A DNA stretch of 64,000 nucleotides, taken from Dictyobacter formicarum (GTDB lineage Bacteria > Chloroflexota > Ktedonobacteria > Ktedonobacterales > Ktedonobacteraceae). The stretch is taken from contig NZ_BNJJ01000008.1 in the NCBI RefSeq assembly GCF_016587435.1, forward strand, positions 248,001-312,000. Direction: 5' to 3'. The translations under genes and the position numbers were made by a program. Below are positions 54,104-61,821 of this stretch, piece by piece; within the stretch, counting starts at the first letter, position 1; the number at the start of each line of letters is the position of its first letter. The notes under the pieces are model-generated. The model was not told the origin of the DNA. It did not search any database and worked only from the letters and a program-made list of their open reading frames with translations.

Positions 54104-54994
54104 ATGGATGATCGGATAAGGGATAACTATGCTAATGATGAGCCGGAACTGCCTGAGGTTCAGCAATCGGGAGGACCGAAGGCTGCAGGTTCGCCTGCGC
54201 GTAAGCGTGGCATTGCGCGTAAGAATGTCAGTGCCATTGTTGCAGAGTTGATTGGTTGCTTTCTATTTGTATTTGTGGGAGCCGGTTCAATCATGGCCAA
54301 CACCTGGACGCAGGGCTCAGTTGGCTTGCTGGGTATCGCTATCGCTCATGGTCTGGCGCTAGCTGTGCTGATTACCATCTTTGGCGCAACCTCTGGTGGA
54401 CATTTTAATCCAGCTGTGACGATTGCTTTTCTGGTGGCGCGGCGCATTAAGTTAGCACTGGGTTTCGGCTATATTGCGGCCCATCTGGTGGGAGCCGCCC
54501 TCGCTGCCCTGCTATTGCGTACTATCTTCCCCTCCTTTGTCTGGAAGGCTGCTCAGTTGGGTACGCCCGGTTTATCTAATAGCGTATCCGTTGGGTCTGG
54601 CATTGCTGTGGAAGCTTTGATGGCCTTCTTCTTGCTATTAGCCATCTATGGCACTGCGGTCGATACGCGTGCGCCAAAGCTTGGTGGTCTTTTTATTGGA
54701 TTAACCGTAACTGCCTGTGTTCTCGGTGGCGGTGTTTTAACTGGCGGCGTCATGAATCCAGCGCGTGCCTTTGGGCCCGCCCTGGTCAGCGGTATCTGGA
54801 CCAATCAAATTGTCTATTGGATCGGTCCGATTGTGGGGGCTGTACTGGGGGCCTGTGTTTATGAGTACCTTATTTTGCCGCGTTCTGAAGAAGAGGAGAA
54901 ATTCCGCGACCAGAACGCTGATGCCAATGAGAGCGTGGTTCCTCAGCAGGTGAAAGAGCGCAACCTGGCTGCCAATCGCCCTCCGCTGGCCTGA
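54104..54994 (+). CDS. Aquaporin-family channel (MIP)
   Basis: A 296-residue major intrinsic protein with six membrane helices and both pore motifs: 'GGHFNPAVT' (NPA 102-104) and 'GVMNPARAFGP' (NPA 218-220). An N-terminal cytoplasmic tail of about 40 residues (acidic then basic) and a charged C-terminal tail of about 35 residues are longer than in E. coli AqpZ. 'GAGSIMANTWT' and 'VDTRAPKLGGLFIGLTV' resemble AqpZ-like water channels more than GlpF; selectivity was not tested. ATG 54104 follows AGAGGGA. Confidence 0.92.
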   Translation: MDDRIRDNYANDEPELPEVQQSGGPKAAGSPARKRGIARKNVSAIVAELIGCFLFVFVGAGSIMANTWTQGSVGLLGIAIAHGLALAVLITIFGATSGGHFNPAVTIAFLVARRIKLALGFGYIAAHLVGAALAALLLRTIFPSFVWKAAQLGTPGLSNSVSVGSGIAVEALMAFFLLLAIYGTAVDTRAPKLGGLFIGLTVTACVLGGGVLTGGVMNPARAFGPALVSGIWTNQIVYWIGPIVGAVLGACVYEYLILPRSEEEEKFRDQNADANESVVPQQVKERNLAANRPPLA

Positions 54995-55355
54995 AAAGTG
55001 GTATTGGTGTCTCGGTGGATGGGCCTCTATGGATGAGCGGCCCATTCTTTTGCTACAAATATGCACTGTAAAGCTGTGGTTATCGTTAGCTTTAACTTTA
55101 GCGTAGCACCAGGAGAAAGGCGATCAAGAGGGAATAGACAGCGATGGTTTCTGCTATTTTAACTGAGAAAACACGCAATACCTATCGTCCGTTCGGCTAA
55201 GATCGTGGGCTCCAAAAGGAGTAGTGCATCTCTTCATCTTTTTGATCCAATACCCCTCCAAATGGCTGTCATCCATCCGGCTACTGGTTTTATCGCGCCT
55301 GTTTTTGCTACAATAAAAAGTAGCAAAGAAGAGAACTACGTTTAGAGGAGGATCG
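54995..55355. other. Spacer with aquaporin terminator and regulator promoter side
   Basis: Apart from the hairpin at 55019-55045 nothing recognisable is present. Short minus-strand frames lack start signals. GAGGAGG before 55356 is the next ribosome site. Confidence 0.45.
55019..55045 (+). terminator. Terminator ATGGGCC/GGCCCAT
   Basis: A 7-bp GC-rich stem followed by TCTTTTG, 25 bases after the aquaporin stop. Confidence 0.65.
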
Positions 55356-56060
55356 ATGGAGACCCACAAGCAGAACAAGATCCGCCTGCTGATTGCCAAC
55401 GCTCATGATGTGGTGCTGGAGGGATTATGTAGTATACTGGCGGGCAATCATGAGATTGAACTGGTCGGACTCGCTACCAGCATGCCAGAGACCATACGCC
55501 TGGTCGGAGAATGTGAGCCAGATGTATTGCTGATTGATCCCCATATGTCGGAAATGGATGGTTTGCGAGCTATCGAGTTAATGCGTGGAGAATGGCCGCA
55601 AATAGCTATTGTTGTTTTGACGGCGCATGACCATGAAGAATATATGCTGCGTCTGCTGCAGGCTGGTGTCTCAGCCTATTTAACACTACAGGTTAAACGG
55701 GCGTTGCTGATCCATGTCATCCGCACGGCGGCGCAGGGCCATATCTTTCTGCATCCAGCAACGATTAATCGCCTGTTTACACTGATGTACGCACCCACGG
55801 TAGCGGTTGTTCCTGCTAAGGATGAGCCAGTTTTTGAAAAAGAAACTGCTGCGCTAACCGGACGTGAACGAGAAGTGCTGCTGCTGGTAGCTCATGGTGA
55901 GCGCAACAAAGAGATCGCTGCCCACTTAGGTATCAGTGAACCAACCGTGAAATCGCACCTGGCCACTATCTACTATAAATTAGGTGTCGATTCGCGGGCA
56001 TCGGCAGTAGCGACCGCCCTTGAGCGTGGCATCATCACTCTCCAGGGGCGCTTCTTATAG
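55356..56060 (+). CDS. NarL/LuxR-type response regulator with degenerate receiver
   Basis: A 234-residue regulator. The N-terminal receiver (8 to about 125) keeps the phospho-acceptor Asp61 ('VLLIDPHMSEMDG') and Thr89, but the acidic pair that binds Mg (normally Asp-Asp) is Asn15-Ala16 ('LLIANAHDVV') and the conserved Lys is replaced (Leu111, 'AYLTLQV'). Normal phosphorylation chemistry is therefore unlikely. The C-terminal LuxR HTH (about 168-230) is intact: 'LTGREREVLLLVAHGERNKEIAAHLGISEPTVKSHLATIYYKLGV'. No histidine kinase is nearby. Ended by the hairpin at 56090. Confidence 0.88.
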   Translation: METHKQNKIRLLIANAHDVVLEGLCSILAGNHEIELVGLATSMPETIRLVGECEPDVLLIDPHMSEMDGLRAIELMRGEWPQIAIVVLTAHDHEEYMLRLLQAGVSAYLTLQVKRALLIHVIRTAAQGHIFLHPATINRLFTLMYAPTVAVVPAKDEPVFEKETAALTGREREVLLLVAHGERNKEIAAHLGISEPTVKSHLATIYYKLGVDSRASAVATALERGIITLQGRFL

Positions 56061-56089
56061 TTCTTCTCCTGAATGCAGCGTTCACAAAA

Positions 56090-56128
56090 GTGGTGCAGAA
56101 AATTTGTGGAGCAAATTTTCTGCACCAC
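56090..56128 (+). terminator. Terminator hairpin with 17-bp stem
   Basis: Arms GTGGTGCAGAAAATTTG / CAAATTTTCTGCACCAC with a 5-base loop, 30 bases after the regulator. A second small stem AGGGCT/AGCCCT follows. Confidence 0.75.
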
Positions 56129-56283
56129 ATCATCAGGGCTTGGGCGCGCAGCCCTTGAACAACCTATACCTGTAAGGTGTGCTCTCCCTAAAAAATATGC
56201 ACTTGTTGCAAACCACCTTTTGTTGTATAAGAGGTACAGAGATTTTATTTTGTTTCTTGAATTCCTTGGAAAGAGATATCATT

Positions 56284-56538
56284 GTGCAAAACCATCCGAA
56301 CGGCCAAGTAAACGATATAGATAATGAGAAGCTTGAGCAAGGCGAAGAGGAAGAGGTTGCTGAAATTATTCCTCCACGCAAAATCAACTGGCTTCTCTGG
56401 ACCATAATTATCCTGGTGATTATTGGCTTTGCTATCTTTGGGGTAACAACCCTGCAGCATCATCCCCCTCTGCCATCTAATACCACCGGTTCCTTGTATC
56501 ATCTGATGGCTTCTGCCGCTATCATCCTGCCTTACTAA
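56284..56538 (+). CDS. Small single-pass membrane protein
   Basis: An 84-residue protein started at GTG 56284 (GGAAAGAG upstream). It has an acidic N-terminus ('DIDNEKLEQGEEEEVAEII'), one membrane helix ('WLLWTIIILVIIGFAIFGV', about 37-55) and a short outer tail. No family recognised. The frame is open upstream, but no better start is seen. Isolated between the response regulator and an empty spacer. Confidence 0.55.
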   Translation: MQNHPNGQVNDIDNEKLEQGEEEEVAEIIPPRKINWLLWTIIILVIIGFAIFGVTTLQHHPPLPSNTTGSLYHLMASAAIILPY

Positions 56539-57151
56539 TACAACGCCATCCATTTGGATGTGCGCAGCTGCCGGGGAAGCCATTGCTTTTCCTGGAAACC
56601 AGGCCATTTTAACAGATGAGCTCTGGCGGGCAATTCGCCGCGGGTAAGCTGCATTTCCAAATATTTTTTTACAGCGTGCGTGCTGAAAATATACAAATAA
56701 AGTCATCAGTATGTGTGGAGCTTGCAGCCGCATGCTGATGATTTTTTGTATTGCTGATTGGCTGGCGTATGTATAGATAGGGATATATAGCCCATAATAG
56801 CTACATGATTTGGTTCTAATAATGCGATATGCGTCTCTTTTGCGACGTATATCTTTGTGAATGGTGCCCGCTTCTCATGAAATCGGATGTGATACGTCAA
56901 GTTTATGAGTATATTGATGTGCATGTATCTTTGTAGCGCCTTTCGTGTGCGGGTGTCAGAGTTTTTATCTGTGAGGAATGCTGTGAGTATTATAGCAGTG
57001 GCAAGCATAAGACAATCGTTTATCCGCCCTTATGCTTCGGGTGGGGGCCTATATCGGATGTATTAACGAGTTTTGCTTATTTACCTGTCTGGTGAGAGGG
57101 GGCATTGCGGTAAAGATGTTTCTCTCGTGTTTAAGTTAGAAGGATAAATAT
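56539..57151. other. Gene-free spacer of about 610 bases
   Basis: A terminator-like hairpin at 56703-56741 (TCATCAGtATG / CATgCTGATGA) is followed by TTTTTT to 56747. A 100-codon minus-strand frame at 56706-57008 overlaps this hairpin and has no ribosome site; I regard it as chance. GAAGGATAAA marks the next gene's ribosome site. Confidence 0.45.
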
Positions 57152-58138
57152 GTGAAGATTCTCGTTACTGGTGGGACCGGTTTCCTGGGCCGGCGCCTGG
57201 TTTCAGCGTTGCTGGATCGAGGGCACCAGGTATATATGATGGGTCGCAATTTTTCGCGCGTTCAAGAACTTATGCGAGACGGCGCTATTCCTGTGGCCTG
57301 TGATTTGCGCGATCATGAGGCGGTATTAGCTGCTTGCGCTGGAATGAATACAGTGTATCATGTCGCCGCACTGGTAAAGCCATGGGGCAATTGGGCCGAT
57401 TTCTTTGAGATCAACGTTGATGGTACTGCTGCTGTGCTGGAGGGATGTCGTAAGCATAGTATCCGGCGCTGTATTTATGTATCTACCTCAAGTGTAACCT
57501 TTAATGGTCAAAATCAGCACAATATTGCAGAGTCTACTCCTTATGCGCGGTGTTTTTCTTCTCCATATACCCGCTCGAAATATGAGGCCGAGAAACTGGT
57601 GAAAGCCGCCAGCGACGTGCGGACGGTTATTATCCGCCCACACATCATTTTTGGTCCCGGTGATCGCTGGTTACCCCGTATGCTGGAATATGCACGTCAG
57701 CAACGTCTATATCAGATTGGCAATGGCCGTAATCGCAGCGATGTGACCTACGTGGATAATGTCGTGCATGCCTTGTTGCTGGCCCTCTACGCTCAGAATG
57801 TCAATGGTAAAACATATATTATTACCAATGATGAACACGTGGTTTTATGGAACACGTTGCGCGTGATCCTGCAGCGCCTGAAGCTCTCTGAGCCGCTACA
57901 CATGATTCCTCTGCCCTTTGCGTTAATGCTGGCGACTGCTATGGAGCGGAGAGCCAACTGGATGGGCACTAATCCTATATTGACGCGCTACACCGCTACT
58001 ATGCTTGCCTGCACCCAGACCTATGACATCAGTGCCGCGCGCAAAGACCTGGCCTATGAACCAGTGGTCTCGGTCTCCGAGGGCATCGATCGCACCCTCG
58101 ATTCATTGAAGCTACATCGAAGATGGACTATATATTGA
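57152..58138 (+). CDS. Extended SDR, OleD/3-beta-HSD-like NAD(P)-dependent reductase
   Basis: A 328-residue extended SDR. 'TGGTGFLG' (6-13) binds the cofactor, 'VAALVKPWGNWADFFEINVDGT' (71-92) and Tyr139-x3-Lys143 ('YTRSK') supply the active-site region, and 'IIRPHIIFGPGDRWLPRML' and 'VTYVDNVVHALLLAL' are typical of OleD/sterol-dehydrogenase-like members. OleD reduces 2-alkyl-3-ketoacids in long-chain olefin synthesis; no OleA/B/C neighbour is present, so the substrate stays open. GTG start preceded by AAGGA. Confidence 0.87.
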   Translation: MKILVTGGTGFLGRRLVSALLDRGHQVYMMGRNFSRVQELMRDGAIPVACDLRDHEAVLAACAGMNTVYHVAALVKPWGNWADFFEINVDGTAAVLEGCRKHSIRRCIYVSTSSVTFNGQNQHNIAESTPYARCFSSPYTRSKYEAEKLVKAASDVRTVIIRPHIIFGPGDRWLPRMLEYARQQRLYQIGNGRNRSDVTYVDNVVHALLLALYAQNVNGKTYIITNDEHVVLWNTLRVILQRLKLSEPLHMIPLPFALMLATAMERRANWMGTNPILTRYTATMLACTQTYDISAARKDLAYEPVVSVSEGIDRTLDSLKLHRRWTIY

Positions 58139-58158
58139 TGTGTGTTAATTAAATGAAG

Positions 58159-58201
58159 AGACCGGAGGCGCTCCTGAAGGCTTGCTGCTGGCCTCCGGTC
58201 T
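58159..58201. terminator. Bidirectional terminator
   Basis: Arms AGACCGGAGGC / GCCTCCGGTCT, extended by A- and T-rich edges, between the convergent OleD-like and lactonase genes. Confidence 0.8.
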
Positions 58202-58219
58202 TTCATGTCTGTTCGCTGG

Positions 58220-59278
58220 CTAGCTGAAAATTTTGAGGCAAACGGGATGTGGCACCTGCAGGTTTTCTCCCATAGCTGTAAGTTTCCCGGTTTGCTTATC
58301 AATAGTATAGCTGACGATATTGTTAGAATCCTGATTAGCTACCAGTAGCATGGCGCCATCAGGGGTCAGCGTGAAATTGCGAGGTCCTTTTCCTTGCGTA
58401 GAGACATGTTCGACATACGTCAACTGACCGTTCGCGGGATTGATGGCAAAGACCACTATACTATCGTCTCCCCGATTTGATCCGTAGAGGAAGCGTCCCG
58501 ATGGATCGATGCGAACTTCGGCAGTGGTATTAACTTTTCCCGTATACCCGGTCGGTAGCGTACTGACGGTCTGCATAGCTGTTAACGTCTGAATCTCTGG
58601 ATCATACTCAAAGGCAGTGATTGTAGAACTCAATTCATTGATCACATAAGCGTAGTTTTGCTGTGGATGAAAGACAAAATGGCGTGGCCCCGACCCGGGC
58701 TGTACCATTGTATCTCCCTGTAAGACGAGCTGTTGAGACGCACGATCTATTTTATAGATGATGATTTTATCCAGACCCAGATCGGGCACAAACACAAATG
58801 TGCCGCTGGGATCGATATTGGTGGAGTGAGGATGGGCCGACTCCTGGCGGTCAAGATTGATGCTACTACCATGATGTTGTACCTCATATGCGAGCTCCCC
58901 AATCTGTCCATCTTGCTGCAGCGGATAGAGACAAATACTACCACCGACATAATTTGGCAGCACCAGATAATTCTCATGGTCCGCAAGGGCAAGATGGCAT
59001 GGCGCGGCTCCATTGGTCGATTGCTCATTGAGTCGCGTCAATTCACCTGTATGCGAATCGAGCGCGTAAGCAACGACAGATCCCGGGCGATCACTGGTTT
59101 CGCTCACTGCATAGAGGCGCGTCTGATTGGCATTGACAGTTAAAAAAGAAGGATTTAAGATGCCCGATGTACCGTTGATATAAGTCAGTTTCCCGCTCTC
59201 GCTATCAAGTCTGTAAACATAAATGCTCTGGGCCTCTTTTTCAGCATATGATCCCACGTAGACTGTTGTCTGACTCAT
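58220..59278 (-). CDS. pgl: 6-phosphogluconolactonase-type beta-propeller (lactonase family)
   Basis: A 352-residue seven-bladed propeller of the YbhE/Pgl family: 'TVYVGSYAEKEAQSIYVYRLD', 'HSTNIDPSGTFVFVPDLGLDKI', 'GSGPRHFVFHPQQNYAYVINELSSTITAFEYD', 'YGSNRGDDSIVVFAIN' and 'QGKGPRNFTLTPDGAMLLVANQDSNNI'. It would hydrolyse 6-phosphogluconolactone, the product of the fgd enzyme 5 kb away, although the family also includes other lactonases and muconate cycloisomerases. Start at ATG 59278 after GAGGGAG. Confidence 0.88.
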   Translation of the reverse strand: MSQTTVYVGSYAEKEAQSIYVYRLDSESGKLTYINGTSGILNPSFLTVNANQTRLYAVSETSDRPGSVVAYALDSHTGELTRLNEQSTNGAAPCHLALADHENYLVLPNYVGGSICLYPLQQDGQIGELAYEVQHHGSSINLDRQESAHPHSTNIDPSGTFVFVPDLGLDKIIIYKIDRASQQLVLQGDTMVQPGSGPRHFVFHPQQNYAYVINELSSTITAFEYDPEIQTLTAMQTVSTLPTGYTGKVNTTAEVRIDPSGRFLYGSNRGDDSIVVFAINPANGQLTYVEHVSTQGKGPRNFTLTPDGAMLLVANQDSNNIVSYTIDKQTGKLTAMGENLQVPHPVCLKIFS

Positions 59279-59367
59279 TGTAGATCTACTCCCTCTCTTC
59301 TTCATAATATATATAACAATAATAGTTTTGTTTGCTGCCCGCTTACAATGTGCCTGAAGCCCATATG

Positions 59368-59595
59368 ATTCGCGCCTTCAAGCTGAGGCAAGGAGATCAT
59401 GTCCCCGACATGCTCGTCAGCACCTATGGCACTACGCTCCTGCGGAGCTCAAAAGAAGTTTTATATTGAGTGCAAAATGTGCGCAAAGCGCACATTTTGC
59501 ACTCAATATAAAAAAAGATTTGGGACGCCTGCGTTCCCCAGGTTCAGGGGCGCTTTGCTCCCCCATAAGGATGGGGGGAGTCTGACACATTGTCA
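59368..59595. repeat. Palindromic intergenic element, copy I (reverse orientation, long flank variant)
   Basis: Hairpin arms 59459-59484 / 59488-59513 (26 bp, perfect, TTTTATATTGAGTGCAAAAT), loop AAA. The left flank TTCGCGCCTTCAAGCTGAGG with GTCCCCGACATGCTCGTCAG and CACCTATGGCACTACGC is the reverse complement of the copy E flank. The right flank carries GGGGCGCTTTGCTCCCCC and ends GTCTGACAC (59590), the terminal repeat. It lies between divergent genes. Confidence 0.88.
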
Positions 59596-59742
59596 TGTTA
59601 TCTTTGCCCTACAGGCAGCTTGCCTCTTATTCATCAGCACATTATCATTATGGCATGGAATGCACCTATTAGTATATGTATTCCTTTTGTGTAATGCATA
59701 TGGGATACTCCTTGTATTTTTGTTAAGAAGAAGGTGTAACTG

Positions 59743-61020
59743 ATGGCACTGACTGTTATTGAGCAAAGAGCCCTGGACGCCCTGGATGAGGATGGGTTGA
59801 TAAAGACTTTCCGTGAGCTTTTGCGTATGCCTGATATAACTGGACAAGAGGCGGAGGCGCAGCATTGGTTGGCGGGGCAGATGCACGCGTTCGGGCTGGA
59901 CGTCGATATGTGGACCATTGATGTAGCGGAACTGCAGCGCCAGGCGGGTTTTCCCGGTATGGAAGTTGACCGCAGCCAGCATGAGGCCGTGGGACTGGTG
60001 GGGACCTGGCAGGGCAACGGTGAGGCCGGTCGGCGGCTGATCTTTAACGGGCATATCGATGTGGTTCCTGAAGGCGATCGCGCGCAGTGGTCCCATGATC
60101 CCTGGGGGGCAGAGCGAGAAGGAGACCTTATCTATGGGCGTGGCGCTTGCGATATGAAGGGGGGCTTGATTGCAGCTCTCTACGCGATTAAGGCTATTAA
60201 AGACTCTGGCTTGGCGCTGGCCGGCTCGCTGATGCTACAGAGCGTTATTGGTGAGGAAGATGGTGGGCTGGGTACGTTTGCGACCCTGCTGCGTGGGCAT
60301 ACGGGCGATGCGGCGATCGTTTGCGAGCCGACCGAACTTAAACTGATTCCTGCTCAGGCTGGCGCCTTGACCTTCCAGGTGCGCGTAAGCGGTAAGTCTG
60401 CCCATGCATGTGTACGCCTGGAAGGGGTCAGTGCAGTAGAGAAATATCTGGATATTCACCGGGTGCTGCTCCAATTAGAGCGAGCGCGCAATAGCAATGT
60501 CACCCACCCATTGCTTGGAAAATTCGATTTACCTTATCCATTGAGTGTTGGGCGTGTGCAGGCGGGAAACTGGTCTTCCTCTGTTCCTGATGAGTTGATC
60601 TTCGAGGGTCGTATCGGGGTGGCGATGGGCGAGAGTTGCCAGGCGGTGCGCGAACAATTTGAGCGAACCCTGCGGGACCTGGCTGATGCTGATCCCTGGC
60701 TTAGAGAGCATCCTTTAGAAATCGAGTGGACTGGTGGTCAGTTTGAGAGTGGCGAAATCCCACAGGACCATCCTCTGGTACAGTGTTGTGACGCCTGTCT
60801 ACAGGATTTGACCGGTCAGAAGCCTGCTATAGAGGGCATTACCGCTGGTACAGACCTGCGTCAACTGGTTAATCTGGGCGCGATACCCTCTTTATTGCTG
60901 GGCCCCGGTGATGTGCGCGTCGCCCATATGCCTGATGAGCACGTCCATATCACAGAGGTGCTGACCGCCGCCAGAGCCTATATTTTGATCGCCCTGCGCT
61001 TTTTACAGGCGGCAGTATAG
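59743..61020 (+). CDS. M20-family peptidase (ArgE/DapE/ACY1 type)
   Basis: A 425-residue metallohydrolase. Zinc ligands are seen in 'IFNGHIDVVPEG' (His), 'YGRGACDMKGGLIAAL' (Asp) and 'SVIGEEDGGLGT' (catalytic Glu-Glu), with later 'CEPTELKLIPAQAG' and the dimerisation domain 'VSGKSAHACVRLEGVSAVEKY'. It ends with 'THE'-like 'MPDEHVHITE'. The family deacylates N-acyl amino acids or cleaves dipeptides; which substrate is not clear, and no arginine or lysine genes are near. GAAGGTGTAAC precedes the ATG. Confidence 0.9.
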   Translation: MALTVIEQRALDALDEDGLIKTFRELLRMPDITGQEAEAQHWLAGQMHAFGLDVDMWTIDVAELQRQAGFPGMEVDRSQHEAVGLVGTWQGNGEAGRRLIFNGHIDVVPEGDRAQWSHDPWGAEREGDLIYGRGACDMKGGLIAALYAIKAIKDSGLALAGSLMLQSVIGEEDGGLGTFATLLRGHTGDAAIVCEPTELKLIPAQAGALTFQVRVSGKSAHACVRLEGVSAVEKYLDIHRVLLQLERARNSNVTHPLLGKFDLPYPLSVGRVQAGNWSSSVPDELIFEGRIGVAMGESCQAVREQFERTLRDLADADPWLREHPLEIEWTGGQFESGEIPQDHPLVQCCDACLQDLTGQKPAIEGITAGTDLRQLVNLGAIPSLLLGPGDVRVAHMPDEHVHITEVLTAARAYILIALRFLQAAV

Positions 61021-61042
61021 CATCCAACCATAACATCGATGC

Positions 61043-61071
61043 TTGACATCCTTGTTTTCTCCTCTTATAAT
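61043..61071 (+). promoter_or_regulatory. Consensus sigma-A-type promoter of tetR-P450
   Basis: Perfect TTGACA (61043-61048), an exact 17-base spacer, then perfect TATAAT (61066-61071). Such a strong promoter usually needs tight repression; the palindromic operator overlaps its -10. Confidence 0.85.
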
Positions 61072-61105
61072 GTAACCAGATAGTTACGTAACTATCTGGT
61101 TACAT
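61070..61105. promoter_or_regulatory. 36-bp perfect palindrome, probable TetR operator
   Basis: ATGTAACCAGATAGTTAC followed by its exact reverse complement, with no spacer. It overlaps the last two bases of the -10 and covers +1, ending 28 bases before the TetR ATG. Repression by the adjacent regulator through promoter occlusion is the simplest reading. The length could fit two dimers. Confidence 0.85.
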
Positions 61106-61132
61106 CTTTTAATTTTAATAAAGAGGATCGGT

Positions 61133-61816
61133 ATGTCACCTGATAAAAGAAGAGGCGAAGCTACACGCGAGGCGATCCTGATGGCGGCGGAAGCTGTTTT
61201 TGCGGAACATGGTTTTAAGGGTGCGCGCGTTGACGCGATCGCGGAGGCCTCGGGCTACAATAAAACCCTCATCTTTCGCTACTTTGGTGATAAACTTGGC
61301 CTCTATGTTGCAGTGCTTAAGCGTGCCGACAGCGAAGCAAATGAACTGCTGGCGCACGTGTTTGCCCCTTTTCTGGAGGATGAAGCCGCTCCCTTCCAGG
61401 CGCAACAGTTGAGGACGTTTCTTAAAATGATGATTCAAACCCTGTTTGATTATTTCCTCGAGCATCCACGTTTCGTGCGCATGCTGACCTGGGAAATGGC
61501 CGAGGGCTGGCGGACCTATGCGCAGATTTCTTCGCAATTCTCGACCGCTGATCGTGATCAGTTCGAGGCGCTCTTTCACCGGGCACGAAGTTCGGGCCTG
61601 CTCCGGTCTGATTTTATTCCTGTGTTACAGCTGGCGACCGTTGGGCAGATCTGCCTGACGTATCTCGCCTCTCTCCCTCTGTATCAGGTGCTGCTCCCTC
61701 AAGAAGATGTTTCCTCTGTCGAAGGACTGGCACGTGCGCGCGACTACGTCGTTAACTTTGTAGTAGCTGGAATGATGGCTGATCCTGCAGAAACTAAAGC
61801 GGGGAAAGGAAGTTGA
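61133..61816 (+). CDS. TetR-family transcriptional regulator
   Basis: A 227-residue regulator. The N-terminal HTH spans about residues 10-56: 'REAILMAAEAVFAEHGFKGARVDAIAEASGYNKTLIFRYFGDKLGLY', the standard TetR motif. The C-terminal ligand domain is helical with 'FLKMMIQTLFDYFLEHPRFVRMLTWEMAEGW', a pattern seen in regulators that bind hydrophobic compounds. It is co-transcribed with the P450 gene (6 bases apart) and probably represses both. The inducer is unknown but may be the P450 substrate. Confidence 0.93.
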   Translation: MSPDKRRGEATREAILMAAEAVFAEHGFKGARVDAIAEASGYNKTLIFRYFGDKLGLYVAVLKRADSEANELLAHVFAPFLEDEAAPFQAQQLRTFLKMMIQTLFDYFLEHPRFVRMLTWEMAEGWRTYAQISSQFSTADRDQFEALFHRARSSGLLRSDFIPVLQLATVGQICLTYLASLPLYQVLLPQEDVSSVEGLARARDYVVNFVVAGMMADPAETKAGKGS

Positions 61817-61821
61817 ACTGT

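Noticed and set aside
56706..57008. 100-codon minus-strand frame in the 610-base spacer
   Set aside because: Overlaps a terminator hairpin, lacks a Shine-Dalgarno and resembles nothing.
59399..59743. Plus-strand frame across repeat copy I
   Set aside because: Its first half is the repeat hairpin read as protein; only the last part is unique sequence.
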